A stretch of DNA of 64,000 nucleotides from Adiantum capillus-veneris (taxonomy: Eukaryota; Streptophyta; Polypodiopsida; Polypodiales; Pteridaceae), in contig CM043959.1 of assembly GCA_014529385.2 (NCBI GenBank), positions 15,090,309 through 15,154,308 on the forward strand, in the 5' to 3' direction. The notes under the pieces are model-generated. The model was not told where the DNA came from. It searched no databases and saw only the letters and a program-made list of their open reading frames with translations. Below, in pieces: positions 22,947 through 35,458 of this stretch (position 1 is the stretch's first letter; each line of letters starts with the position of its first letter). A program made the translations under genes and the position numbers.

Positions 22947-24443
22947 CGTCATAAAATCTAATATCTAGCCAAACCATATGATCTTCTCATATTAAACCGA
23001 TCATTTAATGTGGGAGAATAAATGGGAACAAGGGTTAGAATATAGACATGTGCTTAGAGATCTATCTCAACATGGGGCCAATGGTAAAGGGGTCCAAATG
23101 AGAGATGGTTTTTCAAAGAGCAAGGCTAGATAATGGAGCTTAAATACATTAGGGTTATCTTCATTAAAGACCTCCATATGGTTAGTGTTAAAAGTCCTTT
23201 GACCTTAGGCAAGCTAGGGCTGTGCTTGAGGTGGGAACCCGGCTGTTGAGGTGCTTGTCGTGCTTGCTGACTACGGTGCTTGAGGCGCTGAATGACTAAG
23301 GTGCTAAGGTGCTCCATGAATAAGGTGCTTGAGGGGTTAAGGTGTTCAAAAGTCAAATCATATCCCTACTCATGAGGGGGCGAGCCCTCTTTGTAGGATC
23401 TAGAGAGAGAACACACACACTCTCACACAAGGCAAGCTTGGTATAAAGAAAGCAAATAGGACACTTGTCAAGGTCCTCTTCATGTTGCCCTCATAGTGTG
23501 CCTAAACCTATTGGTTGGCCTCCCAAAGGGTCCAATGATAATTTAGTTAATCTAATTAATTGTTTATGCATTTATCAAGTCCTCTCTCTCAAAGGGGAAA
23601 GAGGGACACTTGTCCCAAGGCTACCCTTGTTGCTTGATATGCACTAAGCATGAGGAGGTGCAATCAAGTGCAAGCTAGTGCTAGAAGAGGGGGTCGACCA
23701 AAGCAAGGAGGGGGCTAGCTTGGGGGTACACACTCCCACACACCATACAACACTCATTGTGTGAGTCGCAAAGTGCAAGAGCTCCATCTCCTTCTTCAAG
23801 CTTGTAGAGAAGTTGAGAGCCTACACCAACACTCTTTGCTATGGAATGCAAATCCAACCAAGAGCCATGCTTCAATGCTTAAGCTTGCCATCTTCTCCAT
23901 CTTCATTACTATGCTATTATGTATGCTAGAAAGAAGAGTGATGATAAGTGAGGAACTATTTCTTTCTCCTATGAATGTTTTTTCTTCCTCTTCCCTATCC
24001 TCATTTCCCGCTATCTCTCTCCACCTTTGAAGGTGTTTGAGGCCTTGGGACTCAGTCTGGGGATGGTTAATTCTTTTTACAAAGCCTATGCTATGCTCGT
24101 GATGCTTGAAGCTTTCCATCTTCATTGCATCACCTAGGTCACAAGGAACACAAAGATTGTATTGTACCAAGTCTCTCTTGATGGGAGAATCTATAATACA
24201 AAAGCCTATTTGAGGGGGGACCGGCTCCACATAAATCTAGTCCTGAGTTGTTGTCAAGTTCTCTAAACTCTCTCTCTCTCTCTTGCAAAATTATTGTTCA
24301 TGCCAAGTTAATTAAGTAATATGGCTATGTTGCTACCACTAATTAAGTTCACCCTCTATGTTCTCAAAGTAGTCTCATAAAAATACTCACTCTAGTTCTC
24401 TTAATTTTGGTATTCTCAAAGTTCATAGGCCATTTCCATTACA
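22947..24443 (+). repeat. 5' LTR of chromovirus
   Basis: Paired with 29252-30848. Contains an internal array of (CT)AAGGTGCTTGAGG words at about 23225-23345, longer in the 3' LTR. The 3' end carries TCTCTCTCTCTTGCAAAA and GCCAAGTTAATTAAGTA in both copies. Confidence 0.93.
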
Positions 24444-24854
24444 TTGGAATCAGAGCTATTGGTTTCTCTTTTCTTGCTTAAGAAGAGAGATCCTTAAGTT
24501 GTCCACTGGAAAGGTTGGGCCTGTTTATTGCAATAGGGTAAGTGGGGCATGGATCTATTAACTTGGTTGAGAAGGACTTAGTTCAAGGTACACCGTTGGG
24601 AACTATAGTCTTAATAATGGAGCCTCTCAAGGCTTGCCTTTGGCCTAACCATTGTTGAGCTACGAGCAAGCTCAACAGGAACCATAATCAAATCGAGCAA
24701 AAGTTAGACCCTCTCCACTAGTCTTTGCAATCAATAGTGTCTAAACCACGGGTGTGGCTGCTTGAGAACTAATTTTCAAAGGTAAAGAAGAGTAGCGACT
24801 AAGGTTTTTGAGGGTACCAAAGCACAAAGTGATCTATACATACGTTTAATTAGC

Positions 24855-25775
24855 ATGGCTGACAGTAAAAAAGAGAGTAGAAATAACATTGATAACTTTG
24901 ATTTTTCACATGAAGGTGCTAATGATGATGCCCCCATGTTTGTCAATTATCTTATTACTAGGTTGCATCAAGCTATGGGCAACCCTGCTTTGCAAGCCGA
25001 AGTTGCTCAATAACTTTGTGCTTCTGGGATTTCCCTTCCTCTCCAAGAGGAGAGAGAGCTTAGGAGGACTCTTGATGAGACCCCCAAAAGAAGACTCTCT
25101 CCCATAAGAGAGGAGAAATCCAAAGAACGAGAAAGAAGCAAATCCCTAAGTTCCTCTGAAGATGTGGCACCACGAAGATGGTGGTCTAGACGATTGCCAA
25201 CTCCTCCCAAGAGGAAACGGTCAAAACCCATAGTCCTTATCCTTGTCACTCCAAAAGGGAAGAGAGGAAACAAAGGAAGACAAAGGTAAGAGAGAGGTCA
25301 CCTTCTTCTCCCTCTTCTGCACCTTCCTCCTCTTCCGAATGAAAGCAATAGCCATTCTCCTAGAGAATACAAGAGGGGAGGACATCACAAATCTTACCCT
25401 GCATGGTGGCGAAGGTCCCAAAAGCTCAAGAAGTTCAAAGAGAGAGGAAAGAGTATCTCTTTTCTCACCTATGATGGCACCTTTGGTGCCACCAAAAAAG
25501 TTTTGGCCTTCATCCAGCAGTTTGATGCGGCTTTTGGAGACGAGGGCTTTGCGGAGTCCTCCAAGCTTCACCATGTAGCTATGCACTTCCAGAATTCTGC
25601 TTGTCAATGGTGGGCTAGCCTTCGTGGCAACGACGAAGCCCCAAAGCCATGGAAAACTCTACAAGTTTCCATCATGAAGCAATTCCTTGCAAGCGATGCA
25701 AAGGAAAAAGTGCTTATTGAATGGAGGAGTTTGAAGCTTCTCTCGCATGAGTCCAATACAACTTCCAAGGGATAG
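24855..25775 (+). pseudogene. chromovirus gag
   Basis: From ATG 24855 the frame reads MADSKKESRNNIDNFDFSHE and stops at about 25011. The capsid part reappears as FIQQFDAAFGDEGF and HFQNSACQWWASLRGND, the retrotransposon gag capsid signature. The C-terminal zinc knuckle is absent. At about 25775 the capsid sequence joins directly to the last part of the protease, so an internal deletion removed the knuckle and the catalytic half of the protease. Confidence 0.8.
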
Positions 25776-25920
25776 CAAGCCTCCGTTACTCCCTTGATTG
25801 GGACGTTGAGGCTTCATGTCCAAATCTATGTCGACAAAGAAGACTTCTTCATCTCTCCTCTCCAACATGAGGATGTTATCCTAGGGGCACCATGGTTCAT
25901 CCGCATGCTGACAACATGAA
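25776..25920 (+). pseudogene. chromovirus protease C-terminal remnant
   Basis: The +1 frame gives IGTLRLHVQIYVDKEDFF and DVILGAPWF, the end of the retropepsin fold ('ILGxPWL'). The D-T/S-G active site is missing because of the deletion. Confidence 0.7.
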
Positions 25921-25965
25921 GTTCCCTGAAAGGAGAATCTACTTCACCTATACAGGGAAAAGAGC

Positions 25966-26765
25966 ATGTATATAGATGCTAGTGAGTCTGGTTGTACTAT
26001 ACTACTTGTAAATTCTCTTGCTTTTGACAAATCAATAAAAAGCTCAATTTTTGCGTACATGATTTTTGTCAAAGAGTCCCTAAAAAATCCTAATTTTTCA
26101 TCAAATGTAAATGGTAGGAATCAAGAAGAGTTGGACTTGTCTAATTTTCTAAATGGATTCCATGATGTATTTATCGATGATATCCCTATGAAGTTACCTC
26201 CAAAACGAGGGGATGATGACCATCAAAGTGACCTCCTATGAGGAAGCTCATTGCCTAGCAAGCCTCCTTATCAAGTTTCCCAAGCTCAACAAGAGGATAT
26301 CATGAGGCAAGTACAAGAATTGGTAGACAAAGGGATGTTGAGTCCTAGATCCTCTCCCTTTTGTTCTCTAGTCATTTTAGTGCAAAAGAAAGATGGTACA
26401 TACCGCATGTGTGTGGACTCGAGCACTAAACCATATCACTATCAAAAACATATTTCCCGTACGTCGGGTAGAAGATCTGTTTGATAAGCTGCAAGGCTCT
26501 ACCTATTTCAGTAGGATTGAACTTAAAAGTGGCTATCATCAAATAAGGATAGTGAATGAAGATATCCTAAATAAAGACCATGTTCCGTACAACGGTTGGT
26601 CTTTATGGATATCTAGTCATGCCTTTTGGCTTGACTAATGCACCAACCATGTTCAATCATTTAATGGAGAAAATATTTAGACCCTACCAAAAATTCACTA
26701 GAGTGCTCTCTGATGATATCATCATCTGCTCCAAGTCCAACACAAGTAACATCTCCGGGCGATTT
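25966..26765 (+). pseudogene. chromovirus reverse transcriptase
   Basis: Successive frames give YQVSQAQQEDIMRQVQELVD, VILVQKKDGTYRMCVDS, YFSRIELKSGYHQIRI (motif A, with the catalytic Asp of 'KIDLKSGYHQ' changed to Glu), YGYLVMPFGLTNAPTMF (motif B) and VLSDDIIICS (motif C, normally YxDD). At least four frame changes occur. The motif A change alone would inactivate the enzyme. Confidence 0.92.
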
Positions 26766-27480
26766 TCAAGATTTGAGGGATAACAAGCTTTTTATCAATC
26801 AAAAGAAGAGCAAATTTTTTCTTCAAGAGATTCAATACTTAGGTCATATTATTTCTCAAGATGGTATTTGTATGGATCCATCAAAGTTGGAGGTAATAAA
26901 AGCATGGCCTAATCCAAGGAATCTACATGAGCTAAGAAGCTTTATATGTATATGTGCATACTATAGAAGCTTCATAGCAAAATTCTCTCAAATAGCAGGA
27001 CCATTACATGACTTAACAAAGAAAAACGTTAAGTGCTCATGGATTGTTAAGGAGCAAAATGCTTTTGACAAGCTCAATGAGAAGCTTACCTCCCAACCAG
27101 TCCTTATGCTTTCGGATCTCTAAAATCCATTTGAGGTCCAATGTGATGCTTGTGGTGATTGCCTTGGAGCAGTCTTGCTTCAAGAAGGGCATGCCATATC
27201 ATATGAGATCCAAAGGCTCAATGCCGATGAGCGAGTCTTGGGCATATACAAAAAGGAGCTTTTAGATGTTCTACATGCTCTAGACACATTGAAGCACTAT
27301 CTATTGGGGACTCCATTTATTTTACAAACAAACCACCAAAGTCTCAAGTACTTCATGATGCAAACCAAGATTTCTGACAAACAAATGAAGTAGAAAAATT
27401 TACTTTCGCAATTTTATATTCATATTGCTCACATTTTTGGTTAGCACAATCAAGTGGCCGATGCACTTTCACGACGACCA
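26766..27480 (+). pseudogene. chromovirus RT thumb and RNase H
   Basis: Thumb sequence KSKFFLQEIQYLGHIISQDG and LHELRSFICICAYYRSFI is followed by RNase H pieces CDACGDCLGAVLLQEGHA, YKKELLDVLHAL, TNHQSLKYFMMQTKIS and VADALSRRP. Stops occur near 27121 and 27391. Confidence 0.9.
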
Positions 27481-27499
27481 AAAGTTAATGCGGTGTCTA

Positions 27500-28330
27500 T
27501 AGAAACTCACAATGATCTATCTTCTATGATAAATGAATATGCTACTAATCCCAACTTTAGAGACAAAATGTTAGCCCTTGCTTTGGGGAAAAAAGAGGAA
27601 CCATTCACTTTGCAGGATGGTTATCTTCTCCATGGCAATATGCTATGTGGTACCCACTCCCTTCATGAGAAAGTTATGTATGAATCCCATGCTCCTCCCT
27701 ATGCGGGGCATAGAGGCATTCAACCTACTCTTCAAGAAGTAGGACGTACTTCTATTGGCCCACCATGAAAGTGGACATACAAGATTATGTTCCCAAATGT
27801 GTGGTATGCCAATACCGAGTATGATAAAGACTAAGTATGATAGAGGGAAGCAACCTGGATTACTCCAGCCATTGTCTATCCCAAATTCACCATGAGAGAG
27901 TATATCCATGGATTTGATCTTTGGATTATCCACGTCCATCCATGGGAATCCGGGAATATGGACAATAGTCGACAAGCTTAGCAAGCAAGCACACTTTATT
28001 CCTGTCAAAAAGACTATTAAGGCACACCAAATGGCAACTCTCTTTTTATCTCAGATTTTCAAACACCATGGATTGCCAACATCCATCATTTCAGATAGAG
28101 ATCCTAGAATGACCCAAATTTTTTGGAAAGGTCGCTTTGAAAATCTAGGTACAAGATTGAATTTCTCTTTGGCCTATCACCCACAAATGGATGGCCAAAG
28201 TGAGATATCCAATCTTACAATAATCGATCTACTAAAGACTTATGTTATAGAAGTAAAATCAACGCTCACAATGGGAAAAGTATTTACCCCTTGTAGAGTA
28301 TGCGTACAATAATACTGTCCATACTTCTAT
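27500..28330 (+). pseudogene. chromovirus integrase
   Basis: The HHCC region survives as ESHAPPYAGHRGIQPTL, then the core MDLIFGL...IWTIVDKLSKQAHFIP, SIISDRDPRMTQIFW and SLAYHPQMDGQSE (the last two hold the second Asp and the Glu of the DDE triad). Frameshifted near 27770 and 28310. Confidence 0.88.
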
Positions 28331-28990
28331 GGGAAAAGAGCCTTATGAAATCATAGACGGAAGACCTAAAAGTCCCTTGCTGCTTAAAGTACATGGGAAG
28401 ATCTTCGTTGCCGATGAGTATAGCCATGAACTACAAGAATATTTCCAAAAGATTAAGGAGGCTATATTCATCTCACAACAAAGGCAAATAGTTACTATTG
28501 ACAAGCATAGAAGGGCCTTAATGTTTAAAGAAAATGATTGGGTCTTACTTAAGTTTCCCAAGGCTCAATTGAGGCAAACAATGAGCAAAAATCGTACGGG
28601 CCATCAAAAGTATTATGCTAAACTAGCAAAAAGATACTATGGTCCTTTTCAAATCTTGAAGCCAATCAATGAGACGACTTATCAACTTAAGCTGCCCAAC
28701 CATTGGCTCATACACAATGCTTTTCATGTTGAGCCTACTTAAGCCCTACAAAGGAGAGCCACCAAGTGAACCAATTATTGAAGACCCTCTTGAAATCAAA
28801 GACCAAGAAGAGGTGTTACAACTCAAAGCTATCCTTCGGTATGAAGATAAGGTACTACGACATGGTAAGATTATTCGACGGTAACTTATTAAGTTCAAAA
28901 GTTATCCTTTCGAAGATGCTAGATGGATGCAAGGAATACAACTTAAGGATAGTATGAACCTTGTCAATGCTTACAATGCTACATTAGAGT
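28329..28990 (+). pseudogene. integrase C-terminus and chromodomain
   Basis: The C-terminal domain reads KYYAKLAKRYYGPFQILKPI and LPNHWLIHNAFHVEPT, typical of gypsy. After a stop, the frame carries EVLQLKAILRYEDKVLRHGK and, in another frame, FEDARWMQGIQL, a chromodomain tail ('YLVKFKxYPFEDARW'). This assigns the element to the chromoviruses, whose chromodomains bias insertion to particular chromatin. Confidence 0.85.
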
Positions 28991-29251
28991 AAGCAAATGT
29001 ACAGGTTTCTTTTAAATGATCAATGTTTTTGTCTTATGAGACCAAATCTCTTTTTATTGTGCACAAATTTAAGTAGTATGCATGCTTAGAATCATGTTTG
29101 TGATGACAACGTCTCTCAAACACCAAGTAAAATTTATCAATCTACTTGGGAGAATGAAATGGACTAAAGAGCAGACATTCTTGCCACAGCTACGTCTCCC
29201 AAGCACCAAATAGATTAGTCATCGATCTTGGAATGATGTCGTAGGGTAAAA

Positions 29252-30115
29252 TGTCATAAAATCTAATATCTAACCAACCCAAATGATTTTCTCATATTAA
29301 ACTGATCATTTAATGTGGGAGAATAAACGAGAATAAAAGTTAGAATATAGACATGTGCTTACAGATCTATCTCAACACAGGGCCAATGGTAAAGGGGTCC
29401 GAATGAGAGATGGTCTGTCAAAGAGAAAGGCTAGTTAATGGAGCTCAAAGACCTTAGGATTAGCTTCATTAAATACCTCCAATGGTTAGTGTTAAATGTC
29501 CTTTGAACTTAGGCAAGCTAGGGATGTACTTGAGGTGGGAACCCAGCCCAAGCTGGAGGTGCTTACTAAGGTGCTTGAGGTTTTTGTCCTACTTGCTGAC
29601 TAAGGTGCTTGTCGTGCTTGTTGCTGACTAAAGTGCTTGAGGTGCTTAATGACTAAGGTGCTAAGGTGCTCCATGACTAAGGTGCTTAATGACTAAGGTG
29701 CTTGAGGGGTTAAGGTGCTCAAAATTCAAAGCATATACCTACTCATGAGAGGGCGAGCCCTCTTTGTAGGATCTAGAGAGAGAGCACACACACCCTCACA
29801 CAAGGCAAGCTTGGTACAAAGAAAGCAAATAGGACACTTGTCAAGATCCTCTTGATGTTGCCCTCATAGTGTGCCTAAACCTATTGGTTGGCCTCCCAAG
29901 TGGTCCAATGATAATTTAAGTTAATCTAATTAATTGTTTATGCATTTATCAAGTCCTCTCTCTCAAAGGGGAAAGAGGGAAACTTGTCCTAAGGCTACCC
30001 TTGTTGCTTGATATGCCTTAAGCATGTGATTGGCCAAGCTTGAGGAGGTGCAATTAAGTGCAAGCTAGTGCTAGAAGAGGGGGTCGACCAAAGCAAGGAG
30101 GGGGCTAGCTTGGGG

Positions 30116-30149
<34 letters not shown>

Positions 30150-30848
30150 ACACACACACGCACGCTCATTGTGTGAGTCACAAAGTGCAAGAGCTCCATC
30201 TCCTTCTCCAAGCTTGTAGAGAAGTTGAGAGCCTACACCAACACTCTTGGCTATGGAATGCAAATCCAACCAAGAGCTATGCTTCAATGCTTAAGCTTTC
30301 CATCTTGTCCATCTTCATTACTATGCTATTATGTATGCTAGAAAGGAGAGTGATGATAAGTGAGGAATCATCTTTTTCTCCTATGAATGTTTCTTCTTCC
30401 TCTTCCCTATCCTCATTCCCCGCTAGCTCTCTCCACCTTTGAAGGTGTTTGAGGCCTTAGGATTGAGGCCGGGGATGGGTAATGCTTTTTACAAAGTCTA
30501 TGTTATGCTCGTGATGCTTGAAGATTTCATCTTCATTTGCATCACCTAGATCACTTAAAAAGTTTATTGTCCCAAGTCTCTCTTGATGGGAGAATCTATA
30601 ATACAAAAGCCTATTGGAGGGGGGACCAGCTCCACATAATTCCAGTCCTCAATTGTTGTCAAGTTCTCTAAACTCTCTCTCTCTCTCTTGCAAAAGTGTT
30701 GTTCATGCCAAGTTAATTAAGTACTATGGATATGTTGCTACTGCTAATTAAGTTCATCCTCTATGTTCTCAAAGTAGTCTCACAAAAATGCTTACTCTAG
30801 TTCTCTTTATTATGCTATTTTCAAATTTCATAGGCCATTTCCATTACA
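29252..30848 (+). repeat. 3' LTR of chromovirus
   Basis: 1597 bp, 100 bp longer than the 5' copy. The extra length is mainly added AAGGTGCTT words at about 29570-29710 and a (CA)n tract at 30118-30168. Confidence 0.93.
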
Positions 30849-31500
30849 AATTCATCCAAAGGATTTTTTTTCTAAAACTCATATAACTTTTACTATAATA
30901 TGATTTTGGTGAAAGACTAAACAAGCATTGGCCGGTGACATGTGTTTGATGATTCATTGATTTATGCTTTATGGTGGCATATGTATTGCATCTTCACAAA
31001 TTCTATAGCTAACTTAGGCTTCGAGGCTTTTGAAATTTAGGATTTCTTGTAAAAACCATGGCACTATGAATATCTCAATACGTTTCCCACGGTCTTATAT
31101 CGCGTTTTATAAAGAGAGAGTCGAAAATGGACTGGAAGAGAGAGGAGGGCGAAGGGGAGGGTTTGTATTTCAAATATTACCATGTTTATTATCATATCTA
31201 TTATTGTATTATAGACTGTGATATTACCGCGTCTATTGCTTAACCCAAATTAGGCGCTTAAGCATTCAAATTTTGGTGTTTCCCTCTACTTTTCTTGTGA
31301 AAACAAATTAAACAACACAATATAAAATTTCAATAACCCAGATTACTCACTTAAACATTCAAATTTTGGTGGTTCCCTCTACTTTGCTTGTGAAAACAAA
31401 TTGAACAACACTATATAAAATTTCAATAATATGAGAAAAATAATATCTAAACATAAAACAATAGCTAACATGAAACTACGAAAAGCTTGCTCTATCTTAA
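30849..31500. other. No gene recognised
   Basis: AT-rich. A ~75-bp segment (TTAAGCATTCAAATTTTGG(T) ... ACAACACAATATAAAATTTC) is repeated at about 31256-31332 and 31353-31430. No coding potential. Confidence 0.5.
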
Positions 31501-31879
31501 AATTATGAATACGCCTCCATGTAAAGCAAGCACTGTCATAGATGAGAAGTCAAACATGTATGGCCGAAGGGTGGATCGTGCAAGAGGCATTTGTTTACAA
31601 CTTGGAGTATTTGGCACAAGTTGATCCCTCGATGCCTCGCATGTGGCCAGACAAGGAGGATGCAGAATGACCTCACACTTGCCAAGTGGAAAAGGAAAAT
31701 TATTTAACATGGATATGGATCTATCTCGAGTAGTCAATAACTTTTGTATCCTCAATGCAAAGGTTACGAAAGTGGGTGGACTTGTGGAAAATGGAAAAGG
31801 CAAGGCGTTTGCAGGAGAGGGAAGCATGGAAGCAAGCATATGGAGGCTGAAGAGCACCCCCAATACCTAGATACCTTGC

Positions 31880-32690
31880 ATGTTTCCTAGATCTCATTAG
31901 TGCCAAGTGGATTTATGAGAGAATGACCGAAGCAAAATCACTCGGAGAAGACATCACTGACAAAGAATGGAAGTATGCTTGAGGTTGCGTACCAAAGGTA
32001 GAGTACTCATATACTTAAACCGTATTGTATAGTTTTTCTTGATTTTATATTTTGTAGTGCCTTTCCTTTAACTCTATGTAGTCAAAGGGTCGACACTTTT
32101 GTACACGTCACATTGATGAGTGTTGGACCACCATGGAATGTGGTATCATGGGCAACTTTGACACAAATGGTGATGAAGCCAGGTACTGTGGGACTATTGA
32201 AAGGATACCAAAGGTTAATTTACCTTTCATACCTTCATCTTCAAGTGCAAGTGGTTTGCAAATGTGTCTAGACGGCATGAGAATGGCCTTTACATGGTGG
32301 ACTCTAGTGTGCATCACACAGGGAGGTATGAATTTAGTTTTGCCATGCAATTGTGAACAGGTGAGTGACTACTTTCTTTACCCTCTCTTGCTTGTATCAT
32401 TAATTATACCAATGTTACTCACTTTGAGCTTCTCTTCTATTGGTCATATTTATCCTAGCAATCCACCAACCAAAACTTTGGTTCGTAGTTCTCGTAACAC
32501 CTTGGGGATGAACCATTTTTGTCACTAATGAAGTGGAGACCATCTTGACCCGCTACCACCTACTACTTTGGCTGAAGGGGAGACAGAGGAGAGAGGGATC
32601 AATGATTCAAGTCCCACGGCGATAAGTCTTAGCGAGGATGATTGTTATTATGATAATGATGATGAGATGCAGGATGAATAATTCAAAAAT
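31880..32690 (+). pseudogene. CACTA (En/Spm) transposase C-terminal DUF4216-like remnant
   Basis: Around 32079-32345 the readable pieces are SKGRHFCTRHIDECW, then GDEARYCGTIERI and, one frame over, FHTFIFKCKWFANVSRRHE and NGLYMVDSSVHHTG. The order H-F-x-T/C...YxGxIExI...F-K-C-x-W-F is the DUF4216 signature that follows the TNP2-like transposase domain in plant CACTA elements. The equivalent region of the intact element here is at 56530-56980. A downstream acidic tail (DDEMQDE) ends near 32681. The catalytic part was not found upstream. Confidence 0.65.
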
Positions 32691-32699
32691 GATGAAGCC

Positions 32700-33430
32700 A
32701 ACACATCCACAAATGACAATTCTATTTATCTCTTTATTGATTTAGGAGCCATGGGCTATTATCATACTAGAAGTATCTCTCATAAATAGAGAGTACTTTG
32801 TTATTCATAATGGTCAAATTGCTCATATTCTATTGAATTTTTGCTAGAATATATATTTTAAATTCTGCCTTTATAATATCTTACAATGATTGCTAATATC
32901 TCATGAATAGATGTGTATTTCAAGAAAAAGCTAGTACCATGGATTTTACTTACAAACTTATAGCTAGGATGCATACTTGTACAAACCAAACCAAGATGGC
33001 AGTTATCAATTAGAAAATGGAATTAGAACATGAAAAACAGAAACTGGAGTACCTTGTAACTAATCATAAAAAACCATTGTCTAGAACTAGACCATATCTT
33101 GCCCGACTGGCCAAGAAAGTTGTAATATATCCAGAATAAAATGTACTGACATTTAGTGTGAGTATTTTTTTTGGGATTGATAGCGATAACAAGCGCGCTG
33201 AGGTTACGTTGTACCTATCTTCCCGCAATGTCAGAATGTGTTCTACTGCATCTGTATAGTTGGATGGTGGCATGTATAAACCTCAATCTTGTTCCTTAGA
33301 GGATTCATCGCCACAACCTTGTTACCTTGCTGTTGTATTTGGGTCTTTATTAATAAACATGGTTGTCATATTTCACAATGGTTTTGTACTTTGTTGGTAT
33401 TGAATGTAATTTAATTATACAGTTTGTATA
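32700..33430. other. No gene recognised
   Basis: AT-rich and stop-rich. Probably interior DNA of the decayed CACTA element, but no specific feature supports this. Confidence 0.35.
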
Positions 33431-33447
33431 TTAAAGGGGATTTAAAC

Positions 33448-33450
33448 ACA

Positions 33451-33501
<51 letters not shown>

Positions 33502-33645
33502 TTCTAGGTCATTTGGGAAGGCGTCTTTGAAGGGGGGCTTACCGTGATCGACATAGGATGCTCAACCTAATGGTCAACCATCTCTACAACTTAAGGTAAT
33601 CACATAACCTCCCCCCTCTTTCCCTATTGTATTCTACTTCGCACG

Positions 33646-33710
<65 letters not shown>
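33448..33710. repeat. Two (CA)n microsatellites
   Basis: (CA)n at about 33448-33500 and at about 33640-33710, separated by 140 bp of unique sequence. Confidence 0.95.
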
Positions 33711-33713
<3 letters not shown>

Positions 33714-33949
33714 TACATGTGTAAAGATAGTAACAATAGGAGATTAAGAAGTGCACATACCTCATTCATTTGACCGATTGATGCAATAGGGATTATCGTT
33801 GATGATTTTTTAATGTAGGTTGCTTAGTGAAGTAGATAAATCTTATCGCGTGTCGTTGTAAACTTTTTTTTTTTGTTTGGAACTTGATACTGGAGTAGCT
33901 TTCTTTGCAAATGGATGTAAGTGTAGATTTCTATGCAAATGGATTGTGA

Positions 33950-34332
33950 TTAGAATAGAAAAAGTAATAGGTTAAAGTAAATAAAAGAGGAAAAAGTTGA
34001 GAAATAAAAGAGGAAGAGTAGAGAAAGAAATAGAGTTTTAAAAATAATAGATAAAAATAGTAAAATGGAAAGAGAAAAGTAGAGGGAGAGAGGGAGAGAG
34101 AGATTAAAGGGAAATAGAAGAGTTATAAAAAATAAATCATCTTTGGTTTATATAGATATAGTAAAGAGGGAAAAAGGATAGAGAGAGCAATAAATAAAAA
34201 GTTGGAGATAGAAAAAGGGAGAAAGATAGAAATAGAAAAAGGGAGAGAGAGATAGAGATAGAGAAAGAGGGAAAAAGAGAGATAGAGGAGAGGGAAAGAG
34301 AGAGGTAGGGAGAGATAGAGAGGGAGGGAGAG

Positions 34333-34391
<59 letters not shown>

Positions 34392-34698
34392 CGAAAGAGG
34401 GAAAGAGAGAGACAGAGGGAGAGGAAAAGAGAGAGGGAGGGAGAGATAGAGAAAGAGATGGAGAGGGATAAAGGGAAGGAGAGATAGAGAAAGAGGAAAA
34501 AATAGAGATAGAGGGAGAGGGAAAGAGAGAGGGAGAGAGAGATAGAGAAAGGGAGAAGGAGATAGAGAAAGAGGGAAAGAGAGAGGGAGATAGATAAAGA
34601 GGGAAAGAGAGAGGGAGGGAGAGATATATAAAGAGAGGGAGAGGGGAGATAGAGAAGGAGAGGGAAAGAGGGGGAGAGAGATAGAGAAAGAGAGGGAG

Positions 34699-34759
<61 letters not shown>

Positions 34760-34850
34760 GAGAGAGAGGGAGAGAGATAGAGATATGGATAGAGGGAGAG
34801 AAAGAGAGTAGAGAGGAGAAATAAGAGTAGATAAATCTCTTATTTATCGC
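33950..34850. repeat. ~900-bp polypurine (GA-rich) tract
   Basis: The plus strand is almost entirely A and G from about 33950 to 34850, with words AGAGAGGGAGA, GATAGAGAAAGAGGGAAA and a pure (GA)n core at 34337-34382 and 34705-34754. Such homopurine strands can adopt triplex (H-DNA) structure. It shows no gene. Confidence 0.9.
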
Positions 34851-34904
34851 TCTTGAATCTATTGCACTCCCTCTCTCTACTTTATAGAGAGAGTGTAGAC
34901 ATAG

Positions 34905-35270
34905 ATAGTCACAGATTAGAGCATAGGTTTCTTTCCTCTTTACCTAAGAAGAGATGCACTCCTCTAATCTATGAAAGGTTGGAGTTGTTCACTGCAATAG
35001 GGTAAGTAGGACTGGGATTTATTACCTGGGTTTGCACATCTTTTTACAGGGTTTGCGGGACACCACCGAGAACTCTGGTCTTAGTAATGGAGTCTTTTTA
35101 GACTTTCCTATGGCTTAACCATTATTGAGCTATTAGCAAGCTCGTCGATAGGAATCGGTGCCAACTTAGCACTGCTAAACCCATTCCACTACTCTTTGCA
35201 ATAAACGATATTATAAACCACGGGTGTAGTTACTTGGGTGTATTTTTTTGAAGGCTAATAGAAGTAGAAA
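34905..35270 (+). mobile_element. Relic of a chromovirus 5' leader
   Basis: Aligns with the leader of the 22947-30848 element (24444-24790), beginning at a mutated primer binding site (GATTAGAGCATAGGTTTCT against GAATCAGAGCTATTGGTTTC). Shared words include GCAATAGGGTAAGT, GTCTTA(A/G)TAATGGAG, TTGAGCTA and AAACCACGGGTGT. The LTR that should lie upstream is replaced by the polypurine tract. Confidence 0.75.
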
Positions 35271-35313
35271 CCGATGCTTTAATCTCTATCTATCTCTACC
35301 CCCCTCTATACAT

Positions 35314-35350
<37 letters not shown>

Positions 35351-35383
35351 ATCAGTCTTTGGGAGCATACATGGTGTGTCTCT

Positions 35384-35458
<75 letters not shown>

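Larger units (their letters stand above)
22947..30848 (+). mobile_element. Ty3/gypsy chromovirus, decayed but with both LTRs
   Basis: Direct LTRs lie at 22947-24443 and 29252-30848. The right one starts TGTCATAAAATC (the left has CGTC), and both end CCATTACA. A primer binding site TTGGAATCAGAGC follows the left LTR, close to the initiator-Met site TGGTATCAGAGC. A modest purine tract AGGGTAAAA precedes the right LTR. Domain order is gag, protease remnant, RT, RNase H, integrase, chromodomain. Flanks ACTTC (22942-22946) and AATTC (30849-30853) fit a 5-bp target duplication with one change. Many stops and frameshifts, a gag-protease deletion and visible LTR divergence indicate an old, inactive copy. 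Confidence 0.93.
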
